Positions 35,672-45,596 of a DNA stretch of 64,000 bases are shown piece after piece. The notes below the pieces were generated by a model. That model was given only the letters and a program-made list of their open reading frames with translations. It made no database searches and was not told where the DNA came from. A program made the translations under genes and the position numbers. Position 1 is the stretch's first letter. Each line of letters begins with the position of its first letter. Location of the stretch: assembly GCF_024346375.1 (NCBI RefSeq), contig NZ_JAGQCV010000004.1, positions 175,530 through 239,529 on the forward strand, in the 5' to 3' direction. The stretch comes from Synechococcus sp. ATX 2A4. GTDB lineage: Bacteria > Cyanobacteriota > Cyanobacteriia > PCC-6307 > Cyanobiaceae.

Positions 35672-37682
35672 TCACCAGCTCCAGCTCACCCCGGCTCAGG
35701 CCACTGTCCTTGAGCTGGCCATCGCTGTGGCGCGCTTCGATGATCCGGCGCACCATGGCGGAGGCTTCCTGCTCGGACGTGCCGGGAGGAAGCGAGCGAA
35801 GGGCGGCCTCGCAACCATCGGCCAGCATGAGAATCCCCGTTTCGCGGCTCTGGGGTGTGGGCCCTTGGTAGCGGAAGCGCTGCTCGGGCACGTCGGGATC
35901 CCGCTCCCGGGCCTGATAGAAGAAGTAGCCCATCTTCAAAGTCCCCTGATGTTCGGGGATGAAATCGGCCAGCGGCCGCGGCAGCCGGTATTTGCGGGCC
36001 AGCTTGAGCCCCTCGTCCACATGGGCCTGCAGGATCGCGGCGCTGGCAAAGGGGTCGTTAAGGATTTCGTGGGGGTTGGTGCCCTCCGATTGGTTCTCGA
36101 TGAACCACTGCGGTGCATGCAACTTGCCGACGTCGTGATACATGGCGCCGGTGCGGATCAGGTCGACGTCCGCCTGGATCGCCCGGGCGCCTTCCTCGGC
36201 CAGCCCGCAGATCATCAAGGTGTGCTCGAAGGTGCCCGGTGCTTCCATCGACAGCCGCCGCAACAGGGGCCGTTCCAGGTCGGCCAGCTCCAGCAGCCGG
36301 GCACGGGTGAGCAGGCCGAAGAAGCTTTCCACCAGTGGCCCCAGCAGCAGGCCGCCCATCAACAGGCCGCCCATCAGCAGCGCCTCTCCGGCCAGCTCAC
36401 TGCCGCTCGGTGTCACCCGCATGGCGCCGGGCAGCTTGTAAGACACCTGCAGCACCAGCCACTGCAAGACCAACGCCCCGAGCGGCAGCACCAGCGCCAG
36501 CTGCACCAGCTGGGCGCGGCTGCGCTGGCGGCCTGCCAGCACAGCTGCCACCACAGCCACCAAGGCAGCCACCAGCAGCCGCTGCTCGTTGAAGCCGTCG
36601 AGGGGTTGGGGCCACAACAGGCTGGCCACTGCCAGCCAGGCCAGGCCCGCCCCCGTGCCCAGGCCCTGGGCCAGCAGCAGCGTCGGGGGCACCAGCAGCG
36701 CCAGTGGGCTGGCGGTATTGCCGAGCCACAGCTTGCAGCCCTGCACCACCAGCAGGGTTCCCAGGGCCAGCAGGGCATGGCGGGGCTCCAGGCTCGCCCG
36801 CCAGCGCCGCAGCAGCAGCACCATGAGCGCGCTGCCGGCGAAGGCCTCGGCGGCATGGCCCAGCCAGGCCCGCAGCAGGGGCCGCCGGTTCACCATGCCG
36901 AAGTAATCGAGCACGTCGTAGGCCTGGGGGCTGATCGGTTCCCCCTGGCGGGTGATCAGTTCTCCCTTCTCCACGGTGATGCGCGGAATGCCCTGCTGGG
37001 TCAGCAGTTCCTCGATCAATCCCTGGGTGAGACCGGCATCGGTGCGCAGGTTGGAGCGGCCCTGCAGATTCACCGCCAGCAGCCGGCTGCCCAGGCCCAG
37101 GCCAGGTTCCGCCAGCGGCGCGAGCTGCAGGGCGGCGGCGGCCTGTAGCTGGCTTTTGGCAATGCTGCTGACGATGCCCTGGCTGAGCATGCGGCGCTGA
37201 GCCACCCGCAGCGCCTGCTGCCACTGCGCCAGCTGCTGGGGTGTGAGGTTGACCAGCCAGGCCTGCTCCACCGGGTTCAAATTGAGCGGCCCGACCCGGT
37301 TCTGGGGCGAAGCCGCCACCAGCTCCAGCTCCCGCAGTTTCCGCTCCAGGCGTTGCTGAAGCTCCTGGTCGGCCTGCGCATCCACCACCTGCACGTGGGT
37401 GCGGCTGCCCAGTTGGAAGCGCCGCTGCTCCAGGGCGTCGCTGTCCACCACGGTGGCGGCCTCCGGCGCCCGGGTGCTCTGCGGGGCCGGGATTCCCGGC
37501 CTCAGACTGGGCTCCACCAGCCAGGGCCAGCTCGATAGCCCCGCCACAAGCACGCACACCAGAGCCACGGCCAGCCAGTCGCGGCGGCGCCACGGGCAGA
37601 GCGCCTGGCAGGGCGATTCCTGCCGGAGCCATCGCTGCCAGAGCCTCTGGATGCGCCGACGCAGCAGCACACTCTTCACCAC
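35586..37682 (-). CDS. 7TM-HD (PgpH-like) membrane phosphodiesterase
   Basis: About 698 residues if it starts at GTG 37682. An N-terminal helix is followed by an extracytoplasmic 7TMR-HDED-type domain (to about residue 300), seven membrane helices (about 300-470) and a cytoplasmic HD domain with FEHTLMICGLAEEGA and GAMYHDVGK, then HPHEI-type motif NPHEIL. PgpH proteins of this layout hydrolyse cyclic di-AMP; that activity is inferred here. The start is uncertain because the frame runs to 37790 and would overlap folD. Confidence 0.9.
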   Translation of the reverse strand: MVKSVLLRRRIQRLWQRWLRQESPCQALCPWRRRDWLAVALVCVLVAGLSSWPWLVEPSLRPGIPAPQSTRAPEAATVVDSDALEQRRFQLGSRTHVQVVDAQADQELQQRLERKLRELELVAASPQNRVGPLNLNPVEQAWLVNLTPQQLAQWQQALRVAQRRMLSQGIVSSIAKSQLQAAAALQLAPLAEPGLGLGSRLLAVNLQGRSNLRTDAGLTQGLIEELLTQQGIPRITVEKGELITRQGEPISPQAYDVLDYFGMVNRRPLLRAWLGHAAEAFAGSALMVLLLRRWRASLEPRHALLALGTLLVVQGCKLWLGNTASPLALLVPPTLLLAQGLGTGAGLAWLAVASLLWPQPLDGFNEQRLLVAALVAVVAAVLAGRQRSRAQLVQLALVLPLGALVLQWLVLQVSYKLPGAMRVTPSGSELAGEALLMGGLLMGGLLLGPLVESFFGLLTRARLLELADLERPLLRRLSMEAPGTFEHTLMICGLAEEGARAIQADVDLIRTGAMYHDVGKLHAPQWFIENQSEGTNPHEILNDPFASAAILQAHVDEGLKLARKYRLPRPLADFIPEHQGTLKMGYFFYQARERDPDVPEQRFRYQGPTPQSRETGILMLADGCEAALRSLPPGTSEQEASAMVRRIIEARHSDGQLKDSGLSRGELELVIRAFVRVWKRMRHRRIPYPIPARKAYSA

Positions 37683-37756
37683 CGGAATGGTCAAGCTAGC
37701 GAGAACGTCAATCGCGGTCTGGCGGCATGCTGGGCCTTGAAGCGTTAATGGTGGCC

Positions 37757-38698
37757 ATGGCGGAGCTCCTTGATGGGCGTCTACTGGCAAAAGACGTGGA
37801 AGACCGGCTCCAGCAGGTGGTGGCTGCAGGCCTGGAGCGGGCCGGACGCCCGCCAGGACTGGCCGTGCTGCGCGTCGGTGATGACCCGGCCAGTGGTGTC
37901 TACGTGGCCAACAAGGAGAAGGCCTCGGCCCGGGTGGGCATCGCCAGCCACGGCGCCCACCTGCCGGCCGGCAGCAGCGCCGCCACGGTGCTCGCCGAGA
38001 TCCAACGCCTCAATGCCGATCCCGCCGTGGACGGGATCCTGCTGCAGTTGCCCCTGCCGGCGGGGCTGGCGGAAGGCCCGCTCCTCAATGCGATCGACCC
38101 GGGCAAGGATGCTGATGGCCTGCACCCCTGCAATCTTGGCCGCCTGCTGAAGGGGGAACCTGGACCGCGCAGCTGCACCCCCGCGGGCGTGATGGCCCTG
38201 CTGGCGCGCGCGCGCGTGCCGCTGGAGGGGGCCCGCGCCGTGGTGGTGGGGCGCAGCATCCTGGTGGGACAGCCGATGGCGCTGATGCTGCAGGCCGCCA
38301 ATGCCACCGTTACCGTGGCCCACTCCCGCAGCCGCGATCTGGCGGCGCTGTGCCGCGAGGCGGACGTGCTGGTGGTGGCGGCCGGTCGGCCGCGGCTGAT
38401 CGGCGCCGAGCACGTGAAACCCGGAGCGGTGGTGGTGGATGTGGGCATCCACCGGTTGCCGCCATCAGCAGCCGACGGGCCCAGCGGCCGCGGCGGGCTC
38501 TGCGGCGATGTGCGCTTCGAAGAGGTGGAGCCGCTGGTGGCGGCGATCACGCCGGTGCCCGGCGGCGTGGGCCCCATGACCGTGACGATGCTGTTGGTGA
38601 ACACGGTGGCCAGCTGGCGGGCGGCCTTCGCTCCACCGGTTGCCGGCGCTGGCGGTGAGCCTGCGGCGGCAGATCCGCTCGCCGATCTGTTGCCTTAG
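37757..38698 (+). CDS. folD: Bifunctional methylene-THF dehydrogenase/cyclohydrolase
   Basis: Interconverts 5,10-methylene-, methenyl- and 10-formyl-tetrahydrofolate for purine and fMet synthesis. Motifs: [17 protein letters not shown] with the catalytic Lys-containing YVxx[41 protein letters not shown] (NADP-binding) and [15 protein letters not shown]. The start [11 protein letters not shown] is used; ATGs at 37748 and 37727 are also in frame. It is divergent from the HD gene. Confidence 0.97.
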   Translation: MAELLDGRLLAKDVEDRLQQVVAAGLERAGRPPGLAVLRVGDDPASGVYVANKEKASARVGIASHGAHLPAGSSAATVLAEIQRLNADPAVDGILLQLPLPAGLAEGPLLNAIDPGKDADGLHPCNLGRLLKGEPGPRSCTPAGVMALLARARVPLEGARAVVVGRSILVGQPMALMLQAANATVTVAHSRSRDLAALCREADVLVVAAGRPRLIGAEHVKPGAVVVDVGIHRLPPSAADGPSGRGGLCGDVRFEEVEPLVAAITPVPGGVGPMTVTMLLVNTVASWRAAFAPPVAGAGGEPAAADPLADLLP

Positions 38699-38750
38699 AG
38701 GCCCGCCGGCGCCATGGCCTGAGAGAATCCGCCTCAGTGCGCTGGTATCC

Positions 38751-39653
38751 ATGGCCGTGGCGGTGAGCACGGAGTTCGATTTCGCGGCCTACCTCGAGGC
38801 GTCCCGCCAGCGGGTGGAGTTGGCCCTTGATGCCGCCCTCGGTCCGGAGCGGCCCGAATCGTTGCGGGAGGCGATGCGCTATTCCCTGCTGGCGGGGGGC
38901 AAGCGGCTGCGGCCGATCCTCTGCCTGGCGAGCTGCGAACTGGCGGGTGGCACCAGCGCCCTGGCGCTGCCAACAGCGGTGGCGCTGGAGATGATCCACA
39001 CCATGTCGCTGATCCATGACGACCTGCCCGCCATGGACAACGACGACCTGCGCCGTGGACGCCCCACCAACCACAAGGTGTTCGGCGAGGCCAACGCCAT
39101 CCTTGCCGGCGACGCCCTGCTGACCCGCGCCTTCGAAATGGTGGCGCTGCGCAGCCCGGGCGTGGCACCGGAACGGCTGCTGCGCGTACTGGGTGAACTG
39201 TCGCTGGCGGCCGGCGCGCCGGGGCTGGTGGGCGGCCAGGTGGTGGATCTGGAATCCGAGGGCCGCCAGGTTGATCTCGACACGCTCGAATACATCCACC
39301 TGCACAAGACCGGCGCCCTGCTGCAGGCCAGTGTGCTCACCGGTGCCCTGATCGCCGGCGCGCAAGACGACCTGCTGGCCGCCCTGCGCACCTACTCCCG
39401 CGGCATCGGCCTGGCCTTCCAGATCATTGACGACATCCTGGATCTCACCGCCAGCAGCGCGGTGCTGGGCAAGACGGCCGGCAAGGATCTGGCCGCCGAC
39501 AAGACCACCTATCCAAAGCTGCTGGGGCTGGAGGAATCGCGTCGCCGCGCCGATGCGCTGGTGCGAGAGTCCAAGGAGGCGCTTCAGCCCTGGTTGGCCC
39601 AGGCCGGCCCGCTGGTGGCCCTGGCCGACTACATCACCAGTCGCGATCGATGA
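38751..39653 (+). CDS. crtE: Geranylgeranyl diphosphate synthase
   Basis: Trans-prenyltransferase that makes GGPP for carotenoids, the phytol tail of chlorophyll, and quinones. The two Asp-rich motifs are present: DDLPAMDND at about residue 87 and DDILD at about residue 227, together with [12 protein letters not shown] near the start. The start [15 protein letters not shown] (38751) is chosen over the longer frame. It overlaps the next gene by 4 bp and follows folD by about 50 bp, so they may be cotranscribed. Confidence 0.95.
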   Translation: MAVAVSTEFDFAAYLEASRQRVELALDAALGPERPESLREAMRYSLLAGGKRLRPILCLASCELAGGTSALALPTAVALEMIHTMSLIHDDLPAMDNDDLRRGRPTNHKVFGEANAILAGDALLTRAFEMVALRSPGVAPERLLRVLGELSLAAGAPGLVGGQVVDLESEGRQVDLDTLEYIHLHKTGALLQASVLTGALIAGAQDDLLAALRTYSRGIGLAFQIIDDILDLTASSAVLGKTAGKDLAADKTTYPKLLGLEESRRRADALVRESKEALQPWLAQAGPLVALADYITSRDR

Positions 39654-40168
39654 TCGCTGTCCTCTCCGGAACTCCTCCCCTGTTTCAATTGCTCGGCAAT
39701 GGTGTGCTCGCCTGGGCGCTGATCGCCTGCGGTCTGGCGCAATTCTCGAAGTTGCTGATCGAACTGGTGGAGCACCGGCGCTGGCGCCCGGCGGTGCTGT
39801 TTGAAACCGGTGGCATGCCCTCGAGCCACGCCGCCCTGGTCACGGGTGCGGCGGCAGGCATCGGCTGGCAGCAGGGTTTCGATGATCCGTTGTTCGCTTT
39901 TGCCGCCACGATCGCCTTTGTGGTGATGTACGACGCCAGCGGCGTGCGCCGGGCCGCCGGGCTCCAGGCCGGTGCGATCAATGCCCTGCCGCCCGCCACC
40001 TGGCAGAACACTGCGCCAGCCAAGCCGCTGAAGGAAAATCTCGGCCACACGCGCCTGGAGGTGCTCGCCGGCAGCCTGCTCGGTCCGGCCATCGCCCTCA
40101 CTGGTCTGGCTGTTGCGGGTTCGCCGCTGCAGATCGCCCAGAGCTGGGGCTGGTTGCCGCTGGCTTGA
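39650..40168 (+). CDS. Divergent PAP2 family membrane protein (DUF212)
   Basis: A 172-residue membrane protein related to type 2 phosphatidic acid phosphatases. It has the family features [19 protein letters not shown] and [11 protein letters not shown], plus [17 protein letters not shown] at the C-terminus; the last His-containing block aligns with the usual catalytic motif. An acidic or isoprenoid phosphatase role with crtE is plausible from the coupling (ATGA overlap), but not shown. Confidence 0.9.
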   Translation: MIAVLSGTPPLFQLLGNGVLAWALIACGLAQFSKLLIELVEHRRWRPAVLFETGGMPSSHAALVTGAAAGIGWQQGFDDPLFAFAATIAFVVMYDASGVRRAAGLQAGAINALPPATWQNTAPAKPLKENLGHTRLEVLAGSLLGPAIALTGLAVAGSPLQIAQSWGWLPLA

Positions 40169-41646
40169 GCCTTCCTTCCGCTGATCCCCAAGCCTTCACG
40201 CCAGGTCAGCGCCAGGCGGTCAAGGCGTTCGTGGCCTGGCTGGAGGCCCCGGCCGACGGTCGGCCTTTCGTGCTGAGCGGCTATGCCGGCACCGGCAAGA
40301 CGTACCTCTCGATGGCCTTTCTGGCGGAGGTGGAGCGGCGGGATCTCTGCTGGACCGTGGTGGCCCCCACCCACAAGGCGGTGGGTGTGCTGCGCCACTA
40401 CCTGGAGCTCAGCGGCCTGCGGCCCACCTGGTTTCCCTCCACCCTGCACCGGCTGCTGCGGCTGAAGCTGCGCCGCGATGGCGGCCGCGAAATCTGCGAG
40501 GAAACCGAGCAGACGGCGGTGGCGCTGGAGCCGCTGGCCCTGGTGCTGATCGACGAGGCCTCAATGGTGGACAGCACCCTGCTGCAGATCGCCCTGCGCT
40601 GCGCCCATCCCTACGGCACCCGGCTGGTGTTCGTGGGTGACCCCGCCCAGCTGCCGCCCGTGGGGGAGCCGCTCAGCCCGGTGTTCGATCTGCAGCGGGC
40701 GGAGCTGGCCCGGCTCGAGCAGGTGGTGCGCCACCAGGGCCCGGTGCTGCGCCTGGCCACCGGCCTGCGGGAGGAGCGGCTGCCCTGCCGGTTGCCGCCC
40801 CAGTTGCCGGCCATCCGGCGTGCCGACGGCATGGTGGCCCTGCTGGAGCGCTCCGCCTGGCTGGCGGCGGCCCAGCAGGCCCTGCGCCGCGCCGCCGAGG
40901 GGGACAACCCCGACCAGGCCCGCATCCTCTGCTACACGAACCGCAGCCTTGAGCAGCTGGTGCCTCTCGCCCGGCGCGCCATCCACGGCGAGATGGCCGA
41001 CCAGCTGCCGGTGTTGCCCGGTGAGGTGTTGATCACGCGCATGGCGGTGATGGCCCCCGCCTGCCGGGAGGGGGCGGAGGGGGGTGAGGAACCGGACATG
41101 GTGCTGGCTTCGAACCGAGAGCTGGTGGTGCGGGATGTGAAGCCCGAGCGCTGCGATCTGGCGGAATTCGGCCTGGCGGGTCGCGATGTGCTGGAGCTGT
41201 TCGATGGGCTGGTCGCGCCGGTGATTGACACCCAACTGGTGACCGTGCAGCAGCCGGACGGGGACCTGTCGCTGCGGTTGCTGCCGCCGGCCGGCACACC
41301 GGCCCGGCGGCAGCTGGAAGGGGTGTTGGCGCAGCTGCGGCTGCAGGCCAGGGCGCTGGGCAAGAAGGACGCCCGCCCCCTCTGGCGCCGCTACTTTCTG
41401 GTGCGGGATGCCTTCGCCTCCCTGGCGCCGGCGGCCGTGCTCACGGTGCACCGCAGCCAGGGCAGCAGCTTCGGTGAGGTGTTCATCGCTGACGATGTGT
41501 TCTGGCCCTCCGACCGGCAGCTGCGCCGGCAGCTGGTGTATGTGGCGGTCAGCCGGGCACGCACAGCCGTGTGGATGGTGGCCGGGGCGGGCTCCAGTGC
41601 GGATCGCGACTGCTGGAGCCGCTGGCTGGCAGATGGCGAAGCCTGA
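40165..41646 (+). CDS. RecD-like superfamily 1 DNA helicase/ATPase
   Basis: A 493-residue ATPase with Walker A VLSGYAGTGKTYLS, motif II LVLIDEASMVDS, motif III LVFVGDPAQLPPVGE and a C-terminal UvrD_C_2-like region TVHRSQGSSFGEVFIA...LVYVAVSRARTAVWM. This is the layout of the RecD/Pif1-like SF1B helicases, though shorter than RecD2. The TTG at 40165 overlaps the preceding stop (TTGA) and gives the start; no ATG is nearby. A role in DNA repair is inference. Confidence 0.88.
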   Translation: MSLPSADPQAFTPGQRQAVKAFVAWLEAPADGRPFVLSGYAGTGKTYLSMAFLAEVERRDLCWTVVAPTHKAVGVLRHYLELSGLRPTWFPSTLHRLLRLKLRRDGGREICEETEQTAVALEPLALVLIDEASMVDSTLLQIALRCAHPYGTRLVFVGDPAQLPPVGEPLSPVFDLQRAELARLEQVVRHQGPVLRLATGLREERLPCRLPPQLPAIRRADGMVALLERSAWLAAAQQALRRAAEGDNPDQARILCYTNRSLEQLVPLARRAIHGEMADQLPVLPGEVLITRMAVMAPACREGAEGGEEPDMVLASNRELVVRDVKPERCDLAEFGLAGRDVLELFDGLVAPVIDTQLVTVQQPDGDLSLRLLPPAGTPARRQLEGVLAQLRLQARALGKKDARPLWRRYFLVRDAFASLAPAAVLTVHRSQGSSFGEVFIADDVFWPSDRQLRRQLVYVAVSRARTAVWMVAGAGSSADRDCWSRWLADGEA

Positions 41647-41664
41647 GCCCTGCGCCTGGCGGGC

Positions 41665-42357
41665 TCAGACCATCCGCAGGCCTTCGATGCCCTGCCAGGC
41701 CAGGTAGGCCGCCAGCGCCAGGCTGAGGCCGCCCACCACCAGATCCCCCCGGGCGAACAGCAACCGCTTGGCGCTCTCCAGCAGTGGCAACACGCGATCA
41801 CGGGCCAGGGCCACCGCCAGGAACGGCACCAGCAGCAACACGCTGGACGCCAGGGTGAAGGCCGCGGCCATCAGCAGCTCCTGGCCGCGGCCCAGCTGGG
41901 CCTCCAGCAGCGCCGACGCCCCCTTGGCCATCAGAAACAGGTCGTCCGGGCTGACCACCTCCAGCGCGGCCCCGGCGCCGATCAGCAGCGGCAGGGGGAG
42001 GCGGCAGAAGCGGTCGAGCTGGCGGGTCCAGCCCGGAGCTTCCGCCGGACCATCGCCGCGGCTGGCGGGCAGCAGCTCCCGCACCCCCAGGGTGAGCAGG
42101 GCTCCGGCCCCCATCAGATCCAATCCCGTGCGGTGGCTGCTGCCCTGCTCCATGGTGAGCAGCAGACCGTGCCCGAGGGTGAGCAGCACGGCCACCATCG
42201 CGGCGATGGTGACGACCCAGCTGAGCACGAACAGGCCGCCGCGCCGCAAGGGATGCTCACCGAGCAGCAACAGCAGCAGCAGGCCCACATGGATCGGGCT
42301 GAGGCTGATGCCGCTGCCGTAGGCGATCAGTTCGGTCCAGAGCGTGGGGTTGTGCAT
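41665..42357 (-). CDS. GAP-family membrane protein
   Basis: A 230-residue integral membrane protein with six hydrophobic segments. SGISLSPIHVGLLLLLLLG at the N-terminus and the repeated-half layout, with SPDDLFLMAKGA in the second half, fit the GAP (Sap/LysE-like) family. Members are linked to export of glycolipid-type compounds, but the substrate is unknown here. It is convergent with the helicase gene. Confidence 0.8.
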   Translation of the reverse strand: MHNPTLWTELIAYGSGISLSPIHVGLLLLLLLGEHPLRRGGLFVLSWVVTIAAMVAVLLTLGHGLLLTMEQGSSHRTGLDLMGAGALLTLGVRELLPASRGDGPAEAPGWTRQLDRFCRLPLPLLIGAGAALEVVSPDDLFLMAKGASALLEAQLGRGQELLMAAAFTLASSVLLLVPFLAVALARDRVLPLLESAKRLLFARGDLVVGGLSLALAAYLAWQGIEGLRMV

Positions 42358-42410
42358 CGAGGCGCCAGGGCGCGGTGTGCGTCCCGGCCAGGATGACGCA
42401 CGCGCCGCGC

Positions 42411-42857
42411 TCAGCGGCGGATCTCGAACCAGTCGTCGCCGGCGATCGGCATCAGGCTGGGGATCACCTCACTCACCAGCGCCCCGGCCGGCCCTGACTC
42501 GCACCAGAGGCGCAGGTCGAGGAGTTGCTGGTTCTGGCCTTCCGCCTGCACCTCCACCGACCCATCGCTGCGATTGCGTACCCATCCCGCCACCCCGAGC
42601 GCGGTGGCGGCACGGCAGCAGGCCTGGCGGTAGCCCACGCCCTGCACGTGGCCGCGCACGATCAGCTGCCAGCGCTCCCGTGACGCCAGGGAGCCGGCGC
42701 TACGGCGGCTGCCGCTGCCACGGCGAATGGAGCTGTCTGCCGGGCTGCGGCGTGGAGGCGCCGGCAGATCGCCGAACACCCAGCCCAGTGGAGGTGAAGC
42801 CAGGTGGCGTGAAGCGTGCGCGTCGTCCATCCTTCGCTCCGCGGTGGGCAACCCCAT
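42411..42857 (-). CDS. Acylphosphatase with a variable N-terminal extension
   Basis: The C-terminal ~88 residues form an acylphosphatase domain: RWQLIVRGHVQGVGYRQ carries the catalytic Arg and WVRNRSDGSVEVQAEG the catalytic Asn. It hydrolyses acyl phosphates. The preceding ~60 residues are Pro/Ser/Arg-rich and overlap the end of cbiA by about 196 bp, so the true start is probably downstream of 42857 (GTG 42779 or later). No in-frame ATG lies close to the domain. Confidence 0.85.
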   Translation of the reverse strand: MGLPTAERRMDDAHASRHLASPPLGWVFGDLPAPPRRSPADSSIRRGSGSRRSAGSLASRERWQLIVRGHVQGVGYRQACCRAATALGVAGWVRNRSDGSVEVQAEGQNQQLLDLRLWCESGPAGALVSEVIPSLMPIAGDDWFEIRR

Positions 42858-44215
42858 CCCTCAAGTTGCCATAGCTGCTGGATTCCGTCCATCACGCCGT
42901 TGCTGGCCGACATACAGGAAGCCGCACCGGGCGCAATGGCTGGATTGAGCGCGGAGGCTGCATTGAGCGCAGTAGGCGCAGTGGGGGTGGGGTGCAGCTC
43001 CCAGCGGTGGAATTCATGGCCGCAGACAGGTTCGCCGCAGCGTGCCACCAGCCCGTCGTGGCTGGGGGTGGCCTGGCGGTAGCCCAGCTGGAGGGCTCCG
43101 CGCCGGGCCGTGAACGGCAGCAGCCCGGCCATCGGGTAGGCCTGGCCCTGCGGATCCTCCAGCGCCTGCCCCAGCAGCAGCAGGCCGCCGCATTCGGCAT
43201 AGATCGGCAGGCCGGCGGCTGCGGCACGCCGCAGGTCGGCCAGGCTGCGCCGGGCGGCTGCCAGCTCCGGCGCATGCAGCTCCGGGTACCCGCCCGGCAG
43301 GATCACTCCCTGGCAATCCGGCGGCAGCGGTGCGTCTGCCAAAGGCTGCCAAGGCCGCAGCTCTACCCCCATCGCCTCGAGCAGTTCGGTGGCTTCCGGA
43401 TAGCGGAAGTGGAAGGCGGCATCGGCGGCGATGGCCAGGGTCACGGGCTCGGGCACTGCAGCTTCGCCTTCAAGCCCGAGCGCCCAGCGGATCGGATCGC
43501 CGCCGGAGGAGCTGGCTGGTGAGCCGGAGGGTGCAGAAGAGGGGGGCGCCAGCAGGGGCAGCAGCCGCTCGAGATCGAGGTGTCGCTCAGCCAGCGCTGC
43601 CCACTCTGCGCAGGTGGCTTCGAGGTCGTGCAGTTCATGGGCCGGCAGCAGGCCCAGGTGCCGGGACGGCAGGCTCAGGCTCGGATGGCGCGGCAGCATG
43701 CCAAGCACCGGCATGCCGATGGCCGCGAGGGCTTCGCTGAGCAGGGCCTGGTGCCGCGCCGTGCTGACGCCGTTGAGCACCACCCCGGCCATGGTGAGGT
43801 CGGAGCGGTGATGCCGGAAGCCGTTGACCAGCGCCGCCACCGAACCGGCCTGACGGCTGGCTTCCACCACCAGCACCACCGGCAGCTGCAGCGCCGCGGC
43901 CAGCTCGGCGGAGCTTCCCTCGTCGCCGGGCCCGCGGCCATCGAACAGGCCCATCACCCCTTCCACCAGGCAGTGGTCGGCCTGACGGCCCCACCAGTGG
44001 AAGCTGCGCTCCACCCAACCGGAACCGCAGAGCAGACGGTCGAGGTTGCGGCACGGCCGGCCGCTCACCCGGGAAAGCAATTGGGGATCGAGGTAGTCGG
44101 GACCCACCTTGAAGGTCTGGACACTGCGGCCGCGCTGACGCAGCATCGCGGTGAGCGCCAGAGTGAGCAGCGTTTTACCGCTGCCGCTGCAGGGGGCCGC
44201 AATCAGACAGGCCAT
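42662..44215 (-). CDS. cbiA: Cobyrinate a,c-diamide synthase
   Basis: ATP-dependent amidation of cobyrinate a and c side chains in cobalamin synthesis (also called CobB). The 517-residue protein has an N-terminal P-loop CSGSGKTLLTLAL, KVGPDYLDP, LVEGVMGLFDG, and the C-terminal glutaminase with ILPGGYPELH, the nucleophile region YAECGGLLLLG and the GHEFHRWE motif. Between this motif and WLHLHWAG lies a ~50-residue Ala/Asn-rich insertion with a DNA repeat, and the last ~30 residues are low complexity. Confidence 0.93.
   Translation of the reverse strand: MACLIAAPCSGSGKTLLTLALTAMLRQRGRSVQTFKVGPDYLDPQLLSRVSGRPCRNLDRLLCGSGWVERSFHWWGRQADHCLVEGVMGLFDGRGPGDEGSSAELAAALQLPVVLVVEASRQAGSVAALVNGFRHHRSDLTMAGVVLNGVSTARHQALLSEALAAIGMPVLGMLPRHPSLSLPSRHLGLLPAHELHDLEATCAEWAALAERHLDLERLLPLLAPPSSAPSGSPASSSGGDPIRWALGLEGEAAVPEPVTLAIAADAAFHFRYPEATELLEAMGVELRPWQPLADAPLPPDCQGVILPGGYPELHAPELAAARRSLADLRRAAAAGLPIYAECGGLLLLGQALEDPQGQAYPMAGLLPFTARRGALQLGYRQATPSHDGLVARCGEPVCGHEFHRWELHPTPTAPTALNAASALNPAIAPGAASCMSASNGVMDGIQQLWQLEGWGCPPRSEGWTTRTLHATWLHLHWAGCSAICRRLHAAARQTAPFAVAAAAAVAPAPWRHGSAGS
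42944..42970. repeat. Short direct repeat inside cbiA
   Basis: ATTGAGCGC occurs at 42944-42952 and 42962-42970, 18 bp apart, and so preserves the frame. It encodes the repeated SALN element of the Ala-rich insertion in the cbiA glutaminase domain. Confidence 0.6.
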
Positions 44216-44251
44216 CGGTGCCGGGCCTCCGCCACTGCATTCAAGGCCGCG

Positions 44252-45541
44252 TCAGTGGGGCAGCAGCTTGGCCGCCAGCGGGGCCGCGGCGGCCAGCAGG
44301 GGAGTGGTGGAGTCGTGGCCGCCGCCCAGCAGCCGCCCCATTTCCATCTCATCGGATCCGGGCACTTTGGGCACCACATCTTCCGCCAGCTCCATGCGTG
44401 CCACGCCGCCGGCCTCCAGGCGCATGCAGCCGCCGGTTTCCGAGCAGAGGATCACGCAGAGCGGCTGGCGGTCATCGGGCTCGCAGATCAGCCGCAGCCC
44501 CACGATCGTGCCCGGGTGGCTGCTGGGGATCCCCACCGGCACCGGCATCAGCTTGAGGCGCACTTCTGTGCCGTCGCTGCGCTCAAAGTCGGCGCCGATC
44601 GCATCGCCGTCCATGTTGTAGCTGGTCACAAAGTGCCAGCCGAGCCGGTCGGCGATCCAGGCGGCCAGCAGCAGCCCCTGCACCGGATGGCTGCCCTCCA
44701 CGTCGATGTCGAGATGCACCACGTGGCTGAGCGATTCCCGCCGGCCGGGGGGATCGAACACCATCGCCAGTGATTCCCGCCAGCCGCGCAGCCGCAGCCA
44801 GTTGAGGTCGTTGACGGCGGTGCTGCTGTTGACGCGCTCCTCCAGCAGATCAAGGCAGCGGCGCGGCGGGCCGAGCGCACTGTCGATCACCAGCCGACGC
44901 CCCGGGCTGCTGAGGGCCGCCAGCAGATCGGGTGCTTCCTCCAGAGATCCGTTCCACCACACCCAGCAGGGCAGGTCGTCGGGCACCAGGGGCTGGAGCA
45001 GGCTCAGGCCCTCGCGCAGGGCGTCGAAGTCGCCCCTCAGCACCACCACATCTCCGCAGGTGGCGCCGTTGTTGCCTTCCTCGCTGAGCGGGCAGTAGGC
45101 CGCCACCAGCGTTTCCAGGCCGGCGCTCTTGCTGAGGGTGGGCGCCAGGGTGATCAGCCGGCGCGGCTGATAGGCGCTGATGGCCGATTCCACGTGTTGG
45201 CCGCGCAGGTCTTCGCCAACGTGATCGACACCGGTGTGCTCGCCCAGCGCCATGGCCAGCTCCGGCGCCAGCGGTGAGGTACTGGGGGGAAGGCCGCAGA
45301 AGTCGACCGCTTCCCGCGCCGCCTCCAGCACTTCCGGGCGCACCACGCCGGTTACCGGGCCCTCCAATCGGCCCAGCCGCACCAGATGCTGCTCGACCCA
45401 GGCCGGTTGCCACACCAGCAGGGTGAAGGTGCTGGCCCCGCTGCTGTGCTCCAGATCGTGCTGCCAGAGCTTCTCCAGGTAGCTGGTGAGCTCGGGGGGT
45501 GGCAGCTCCACCGGGGCCTGAAGGGTCAGTTGGGGAGTCAT
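44252..45541 (-). CDS. opcA: Glucose-6-phosphate dehydrogenase assembly protein OpcA
   Basis: Activates cyanobacterial G6PDH and helps its oligomer form; redox control by thioredoxin is reported for the family. At 429 residues it has the usual length; recognisable stretches are RLITLAPTLSKS near the middle, VNDLNWLRLRGWRESLAMVFD and YNMDGDAIGADFERSDGTEV. It follows zwf on the same strand by about 55 bp, the canonical cyanobacterial arrangement. Confidence 0.95.
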   Translation of the reverse strand: MTPQLTLQAPVELPPPELTSYLEKLWQHDLEHSSGASTFTLLVWQPAWVEQHLVRLGRLEGPVTGVVRPEVLEAAREAVDFCGLPPSTSPLAPELAMALGEHTGVDHVGEDLRGQHVESAISAYQPRRLITLAPTLSKSAGLETLVAAYCPLSEEGNNGATCGDVVVLRGDFDALREGLSLLQPLVPDDLPCWVWWNGSLEEAPDLLAALSSPGRRLVIDSALGPPRRCLDLLEERVNSSTAVNDLNWLRLRGWRESLAMVFDPPGRRESLSHVVHLDIDVEGSHPVQGLLLAAWIADRLGWHFVTSYNMDGDAIGADFERSDGTEVRLKLMPVPVGIPSSHPGTIVGLRLICEPDDRQPLCVILCSETGGCMRLEAGGVARMELAEDVVPKVPGSDEMEMGRLLGGGHDSTTPLLAAAAPLAAKLLPH

Positions 45542-45596
45542 GGGGAAAGGGGCAGGGCGGGTGGACGACGGGCGTGTGCGTTGGGGACCGGGCGGT

